Source: Thiohalobacter thiocyanaticus
GTDB taxonomy: Bacteria > Pseudomonadota > Gammaproteobacteria > Thiohalobacterales > Thiohalobacteraceae
Length of the DNA: 64,000 nucleotides
Assembly: GCF_002356355.1 (NCBI RefSeq)
Contig: NZ_AP018052.1
Coordinates: forward strand, 124,001-188,000
Direction: 5' to 3'
The position numbers and the translations under genes are program-made. Below, piece by piece: positions 59,583-64,000 of this stretch; within the stretch, counting starts at the first letter, position 1, and each line of letters starts with the position of its first letter. A model generated the notes under the pieces. The model saw nothing but the letters and a program-made list of their open reading frames with translations, was not told where the DNA came from and ran no database searches.

Positions 59583-60874
59583 TGGCAGTGCGCCGACGAC
59601 AGCGGGAATTCACTGCACCCCCTGCCCGCCAGCGCGGCGCGGCGCTGGTGGTGGCGGCGGTGTTTCTGGTCGCGGTCATGGTGGTACTGGGTGACGTCAC
59701 CCTGCGTTTGTCCGCCACCAACGTGACCGACTCGTCCCTCCAGGCCGATGCGGTCGATGCCCTGTTTCTGGCCGAGTCCGGCATGGAGCACGCCGCCCAG
59801 CGCCTGGCCAACGGTGTCACCTGCATCAACCTGGTCATGGGCTCGGCGGTGAGTTTCGGCCGCGGCGATTTCCAGGTCACCCAGGCCACGGATGTCAGCG
59901 GCGACTGCCGCGTACAGGTCACGGGCCGGGTGCTGTTCGGCGGCGGCAGTCTGCGGGCCCAGCGCACAGTCGAAGGCATACTCAGTCCGCAGTCCGGTGG
60001 GGGCACCTGGGCGGTCGGCGCCAACGGCACCCTGCTCAGCTACAACGGCAGTACCTGGACGCTGGAACCCGCCATCACCGGCAACAGTCTTACTGACATC
60101 ACCTGCGCAAGGGATGACTGCTTTGCCGTCGGGGACGGCGGCACCATCCTGTACTGGGACGGTAGCGCCTGGAGCGACATCTCGCCGGGCGGCAGCAACC
60201 TCGAAGGCGTGGCCTGCGCGCCGGACGATCCAACCTCCTGTTTCGCCGTCGGGGCCGGCGGCATCCTCTCCTGGAACGGCAGCAGCTGGAATCCGGTCGC
60301 TGGTGGCAATTACAACGACGTGTACTGCGATACCTTGCGTTGTTATTTCGTCGGCGACGGCCCTGTCATTTCCGCTTCGCCTGCCACCCCTGAACTCAAT
60401 TTACACAATCGCGACCTTAGCGGTGTCGCTTGCCGTCCAAATGATGACAGCCGCTGTTTCGCGGTCGGCGCCAATGGCACCATTCACGAGCGCGTCGATT
60501 TCTTAGGCATCGGGTGGTGGACCAGCAATTCATCCGGCACCAATCGCCATCTGTATGATGTGGAATGTCCGATGGATGATTTCTGTATCGCCATCGGCCA
60601 TAACGGCACTATTCTCCATGGCGACGCCGCCGGTAACTGGATCGATGGTGGCTCGCCGACCAATCGTCATCTGCACGGAATTTCCTGCGAGCCCGACACC
60701 AACGACAACTGCATTGCAGTCGGCCGTAATGGCGAGATCCTGCAATACGACGGCAACTGGTCGACCATGTCATCACCCACTGGTACGCATCTGAGTGGGG
60801 TACATATATCAGCGTCTGGGGGCGGCGGCAGCAGTGCCGTATTGCTCACGCGCTGGTGGGAAATCATTAATTAG
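59579..60874 (+). CDS. mshP: MshP-like minor pilin with C-terminal seven-repeat propeller domain
   Basis: 431 aa, far longer than usual MshP (about 150 aa). Residues 1-140 are MshP/PilX-like: QRGAALVVAAVFLVAVMVVL, then LFLAESGMEHAAQRL. Residues 144-394 hold seven repeats of the kind CFAVGxxGTILxxxGxxW (starting at 144, 181, 221, 255, 293, 336 and 378), similar to Ycf48-type beta-propeller blades. Six of them have a nearby Cys pair (such as ITCARDDCFAVG). A tip-exposed binding domain is likely. The C-terminal part is AT-richer than the rest of the locus. No separate mshQ is found. Confidence 0.8.
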   Translation: MMAVRRRQREFTAPPARQRGAALVVAAVFLVAVMVVLGDVTLRLSATNVTDSSLQADAVDALFLAESGMEHAAQRLANGVTCINLVMGSAVSFGRGDFQVTQATDVSGDCRVQVTGRVLFGGGSLRAQRTVEGILSPQSGGGTWAVGANGTLLSYNGSTWTLEPAITGNSLTDITCARDDCFAVGDGGTILYWDGSAWSDISPGGSNLEGVACAPDDPTSCFAVGAGGILSWNGSSWNPVAGGNYNDVYCDTLRCYFVGDGPVISASPATPELNLHNRDLSGVACRPNDDSRCFAVGANGTIHERVDFLGIGWWTSNSSGTNRHLYDVECPMDDFCIAIGHNGTILHGDAAGNWIDGGSPTNRHLHGISCEPDTNDNCIAVGRNGEILQYDGNWSTMSSPTGTHLSGVHISASGGGGSSAVLLTRWWEIIN

Positions 60875-60885
60875 GGGCGTTCACC

Positions 60886-61818
60886 ATGGCCATATTCTCT
60901 TTCCTCAACAAAAGCGGCAACGGCGAGAAGGCCGGGGTGCTGCTGGGCGAGTCGGGTGTCAGCCTGGCACGGATCAACGGCACCGTCGATACGCCCAGGC
61001 TTCTGGACCTGGGCTATCAGACGGGTGCCGCGGATGCCGCCACCCTGGAACAACTCATGCGCGAGCACCGACCCGGCCGCGCCGCGGTGCACTGCGTCCT
61101 GCCGCTGGGCAGCTACCAGCTGCTGCTGGTGGATATGCCCAAGGTGCCACCCAACGAGATCAAGGCGGCGGTACGCTGGCAGATCAAGGACCTGATCGAC
61201 TTTCACATCGACGATGCGGTGGTGGACGTGTTCGACGCCCCGCCCAGCGGCGCCGGCGGCGCACAGGAACAGGTCTACGTGGTGGTCACCCGCGCCAGCC
61301 AGGTCCAGCATATCGCCGGAGCCGTGCAGCAGGCCGGCCTGTCACTGGCGGTGATCGACATCCCCGAACTGGCTCTGCGCAATCTCGCCGCGCGCCTGCC
61401 GGAGCAGGAGCAGGGTGTGGCGCTGATGTACCTGGAGGCCGGACGCGGCCTCATCGCGCTGTGCCGCGACAACACCCTGTACCTGGCCCGAACCATCGAG
61501 TTGGGACACGCGGCGCTGGCCGACCCGGACCCCGATCGCCGGGCCATGGCCGTGTCCAGCCTGGCACTCGAGATCCAGCGCTCCATGGATTACTACGATC
61601 GCTATTTCCAGCAGGCGCCGATCAATCATCTCTACATCGCGCCAACGGCCGAGGCCCTGCCCGGGCTGGTCAGCGAGTTGCATGGACAGGTCGGGCTGGA
61701 GGGCCGGCTGCTCGCGCCCGAACTGATCTTCTCCGGTGCCGAGATCGATACCGGGATCTGGGCGCACGGGCTTCTGGCGGTCGGTGCGGCGCTGCGGGAG
61801 GAGGGCAAGGCGTTGTGA
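60886..61818 (+). CDS. mshI: MSHA biogenesis protein MshI (PilM-like)
   Basis: 310 aa actin-like ATPase fold protein. Hallmarks of PilM/MshI are the N-terminal phosphate loop region (AGVLLGESGVSLARING), MPKVPPNEIKAAVRWQIKDL, AVIDIPELALRNLAA, and LALEIQRSMDYYDRYFQQAP. It would bind the INLYQ tail of the PilN-like first gene. In Vibrio and Shewanella mshI lies at the start of the locus; here it is last. Confidence 0.87.
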   Translation: MAIFSFLNKSGNGEKAGVLLGESGVSLARINGTVDTPRLLDLGYQTGAADAATLEQLMREHRPGRAAVHCVLPLGSYQLLLVDMPKVPPNEIKAAVRWQIKDLIDFHIDDAVVDVFDAPPSGAGGAQEQVYVVVTRASQVQHIAGAVQQAGLSLAVIDIPELALRNLAARLPEQEQGVALMYLEAGRGLIALCRDNTLYLARTIELGHAALADPDPDRRAMAVSSLALEIQRSMDYYDRYFQQAPINHLYIAPTAEALPGLVSELHGQVGLEGRLLAPELIFSGAEIDTGIWAHGLLAVGAALREEGKAL

Positions 61819-61830
61819 ATCCCTGAATAC

Positions 61831-61909
61831 GTAGGTCGGGTTAGCGCAGCGTAACCCGACGCAACGGCGGACGATGTCGGGTTACGCCTTTCAGGCTAAC
61901 CCGACCTAC
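61831..61909. repeat. GTAGGTCGGGTTA palindromic repeat
   Basis: Starts GTAGGTCGGGTTAGCGCAGC and ends GGCTAACCCGACCTAC, with an inner GTAACCCGAC/GTCGGGTTAC pair. It is the same family as 46905-46981 in the opposite internal order, and lies at the end of the MSHA locus. Confidence 0.88.
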
Positions 61910-61968
61910 AGCACTCATCACTGCCTCACGCATTAAGCGTGTTCACCCGTGGCGATGACACGCCATGG

Positions 61969-63402
61969 TCAATGCCCCACCGTCTGCCCCTTCATCTCAT
62001 CCAGTTCCAGTTCCTTGATCTTGCGCGTCAGCGTATTGCGCCCCCAGCCGAGCAGGCGGGCAGCGTCCTGACGCCGGCCTTGGGTCTGGCGCAGTGCGGC
62101 CTCGATCATGATGCGCTCGAAGGCAGGCGTGGCACGGTCGAGCAGGCTGCTTTCGCCGCGCCCGAGCTCACGCTCGGCCCATTGCTGCAGGGCGCGTTCC
62201 CAGTCCGTGCCTTCGTCAACCATGCCGGGGGCCTCGGCCAGCAGTTCCGGCGGCAGATCGTCCATGTGTACTTCCTGGCTTGAGGCCATCACCGTCAGCC
62301 AGCGGCACAGGTTCTCGATCTGGCGCACGTTCCCCGGCCATTCCTGGCGCTGCAGGAATTCCACCACTTCGGTCCGGACCTGCTTGGGCTCGACGTTCAG
62401 CTCCCGGGCGGCGCGGTCGAGGAAGAAACGCAGCAGCAGCGGTATGTCCTCGCGTCGCTCGCGCACCGGGGGGATATGGATACGGATCACGTTGAGGCGG
62501 TGGAACAGGTCTTCGCGGAAGCGCCCTTCGCGCACCAGCTGCTCCAGGTTCTGGTGGGTCGCGGCAATGATGCGCACGTCCACCTGGATGGGGGTGTGGC
62601 CGCCTACGCGGTAGAACTCGCCATCGGCCAGCACCCGCAGCAGGCGGGTCTGCAGTTCCGCCGGCATGTCGCCGATCTCGTCCAGGAACAGGGTGCCGCC
62701 GTCGGCCTGCTCGAACCGCCCGGTGCGGCGGTTCTGGGCGCCGGTGAAGGCGCCGCGCTCGTGCCCGAACAGTTCGGATTCCAGCAGGTCACGCGGGATC
62801 GCCGCCATGTTGAGCGCGATGAATGGCGCCTCGCTGCGCGGGCTGTGCCGGTGCAGGGCATGCGCCACCAGTTCCTTGCCGGTTCCGGACTCGCCGTTGA
62901 TCAGAACAGTAATGTTGGAACGGGACAAGCGGCCGATGGCGCGGAAGACCTCCTGCATGGCCGGCGCCTCACCGACGATCTCCGGGGTCTCCAGGCTTTC
63001 CGTGCGCGGCGCTTCCTCACGCAGCTGTTTGCAGCGGTGCTCGACGGCACGCCGTACCAGGGCCACGGCCTCGTCCACATCGAAGGGTTTGGGCAGGTAT
63101 TCGAAGGCACCGCCCTCGTAGGCGGATACGGCGCTGTCCAGATCGGAGTGGGCGGTCATGATGATGACCGGCAGATCGGGATACCGCGCGCGTACCTGGT
63201 TCAACAGGTCCAGGCCATCGATGCCGGGCATGCGGATATCGCTGACCAGCGCATCCGGGTGCCCCTGTTCCAACGCATCCAGTACGCCGGTGGCGCTGGC
63301 AAAACTCGATACATCCATTCCGGCCTGCTTGAGTGCCTTCTCCAGCACCCAGCGGATGGAGCGATCGTCGTCGATCACCCAGATGCTTTCCTGTTCAGTC
63401 AT
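61969..63402 (-). CDS. glnG: Nitrogen regulation response regulator NtrC (NR(I))
   Basis: 477 aa. Receiver domain (1-120) with phosphoacceptor D55 in [17 protein letters not shown]+ domain with [17 protein letters not shown] loop and [17 protein letters not shown]-terminal Fis HTH ([20 protein letters not shown]). Activates sigma54 promoters of nitrogen genes when phosphorylated by NtrB. Length equals that of enterobacterial NtrC (about 470 aa). Overlaps the end of glnL by 4 bp. Confidence 0.96.
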   Translation of the reverse strand: MTEQESIWVIDDDRSIRWVLEKALKQAGMDVSSFASATGVLDALEQGHPDALVSDIRMPGIDGLDLLNQVRARYPDLPVIIMTAHSDLDSAVSAYEGGAFEYLPKPFDVDEAVALVRRAVEHRCKQLREEAPRTESLETPEIVGEAPAMQEVFRAIGRLSRSNITVLINGESGTGKELVAHALHRHSPRSEAPFIALNMAAIPRDLLESELFGHERGAFTGAQNRRTGRFEQADGGTLFLDEIGDMPAELQTRLLRVLADGEFYRVGGHTPIQVDVRIIAATHQNLEQLVREGRFREDLFHRLNVIRIHIPPVRERREDIPLLLRFFLDRAARELNVEPKQVRTEVVEFLQRQEWPGNVRQIENLCRWLTVMASSQEVHMDDLPPELLAEAPGMVDEGTDWERALQQWAERELGRGESSLLDRATPAFERIMIEAALRQTQGRRQDAARLLGWGRNTLTRKIKELELDEMKGQTVGH

Positions 63403-64000
63403 TCCACAGGCTCCAGCGGTAGTAATAGGGTAAAGACTGTTCTGCCCGGCACGCTCTCACATTCGATCAGGCCGCCGTGCAGGTTGATCAGGGACTGCGA
63501 GATCGACAGCCCCAGCCCGGTACCCTCGGCCTGACCGGTCACCAGGGGGTAGAAGACGGTCTCCATCAGTTCCGACGGAATGCCGGGCCCGTTGTCCTCC
63601 ACGTCCAACCGCAGCACCAGGCGGTGGCGTTTATGGCCGATGGTGAACTGGCGCAGGGTCCGCGTCCGCAGCAGGATCGTCCCCTGTCCGCCCATGGCAC
63701 GCGCGGCGTTGCGCATGATGTTGAGAATTGCCTGGATGAGCATTTCCGGATCGAACTCGAAATCCGGAATGCTTGGATCGTAGTCGCGTTCGACCTCGAC
63801 TTCGCGATGGCTCTCGGCAACCACCAGGCTGCGCACATGCTCCAGCACCTGATGGATGTTGCTCATGCGCTTCTGCGGCACATTGTTCGGCCCCAGCATG
63901 CGGTTGACCAGGGTGCGCAGCCGGTCGGCCTCGCCGATGATGATGCGGGTGTATTCCTTCAGTTCGTCGGAATCCAGTTCGCGCTCGAGCAGCTGGGCCG
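63399..64000 (-). CDS. glnL: Nitrogen regulation histidine kinase NtrB (5' part outside window)
   Basis: Only the C-terminal 200 residues are inside the window; the frame is open to the window edge. The segment EYTRIIIGEADRLRTLVNRM is typical of NtrB dimerisation helices. ATP-binding motifs follow: N-box ILNIMRNAARAM, G1 DVEDNGPGIPSEL, G2 GQAEGTGLGLSIS. It phosphorylates and dephosphorylates NtrC depending on PII. Stop overlaps the glnG start. Confidence 0.95.
   Translation of the reverse strand, partial: AQLLERELDSDELKEYTRIIIGEADRLRTLVNRMLGPNNVPQKRMSNIHQVLEHVRSLVVAESHREVEVERDYDPSIPDFEFDPEMLIQAILNIMRNAARAMGGQGTILLRTRTLRQFTIGHKRHRLVLRLDVEDNGPGIPSELMETVFYPLVTGQAEGTGLGLSISQSLINLHGGLIECESVPGRTVFTLLLPLEPVE

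Overview
The window looks like a chromosomal segment of a GC-rich gammaproteobacterium. It carries opgG/opgH, glnL/glnG (ntrB/ntrC), rep, trmL, a complete MSHA-type pilus cluster, and Fur- and sigma54-type regulation. The gene mix and the GC content of the core genes suggest a Chromatiales-like, possibly sulfur-oxidising lineage, but nothing seen fixes the genus. Long antisense open frames are common because of the GC content and were left out.

Layout. 1-8.2 kb: ATP-grasp enzyme, CocE-type hydrolase, orphan ParA and the osmoregulated periplasmic glucan operon opgG-(small gene)-opgH. 8.2-17.2 kb: small housekeeping and stress genes (hemerythrin, pyroglutamyl peptidase, NlpC/P60, CBS, VIT1-like transporter), then a Pat-like protein acetyltransferase divergent from an HDAC-family deacetylase. 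17.2-25 kb: a Fur-box-controlled cytochrome c/FTR1 iron permease whose reading frame is split in two, a ferredoxin-reductase fusion with two unknown partners, SirB2, a receiver-less sigma54 activator, a TetR regulator and a glycine-zipper lipoprotein. 25.2-29.4 kb: RND efflux adaptor and pump.

29.45-39.55 kb is a visibly AT-richer island ending at an intact tRNA-Arg(CCG) gene. A 16-bp copy of the tRNA 3' end lies at its far end. It holds a vsr endonuclease, a full-length RpoD-like sigma factor placed directly ahead of DISARM-type helicase (DrmA-like) and DUF1998 (DrmB-like) genes, a NERD-nuclease/SF1-helicase fusion and a C5-cytosine methyltransferase. DrmC is absent. The sigma factor/DrmA/DrmB operon flanked by NERD-helicase, Dcm and Vsr is the best candidate here for an undescribed defence system. 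Next to the tRNA is a three-unit tandem array with an exact 194-bp period. Each unit ends with a copy of the tRNA 5' end plus D-arm and contains several strong hairpins.

40.2-48.6 kb: two small genes, a diheme cytochrome c, a methyltransferase, rep, an M48-like protein with its metal site lost, SprT, trmL and a class 1B pyrD. 48.7-61.8 kb: a complete MSHA pilus locus (PilN-like, J, K, L, M, N, E, G, major pilin, C, D, O, P, and MshI at the end). The MshP-like minor pilin carries a C-terminal seven-repeat, probably beta-propeller domain with paired cysteines, and no separate MshQ is seen. 61.9-64 kb: glnG and the 3' part of glnL. Several families of palindromic or MITE-like intergenic repeats are scattered through the core; one supplies the apparent start codon of mshD and another the stop codon of sprT.
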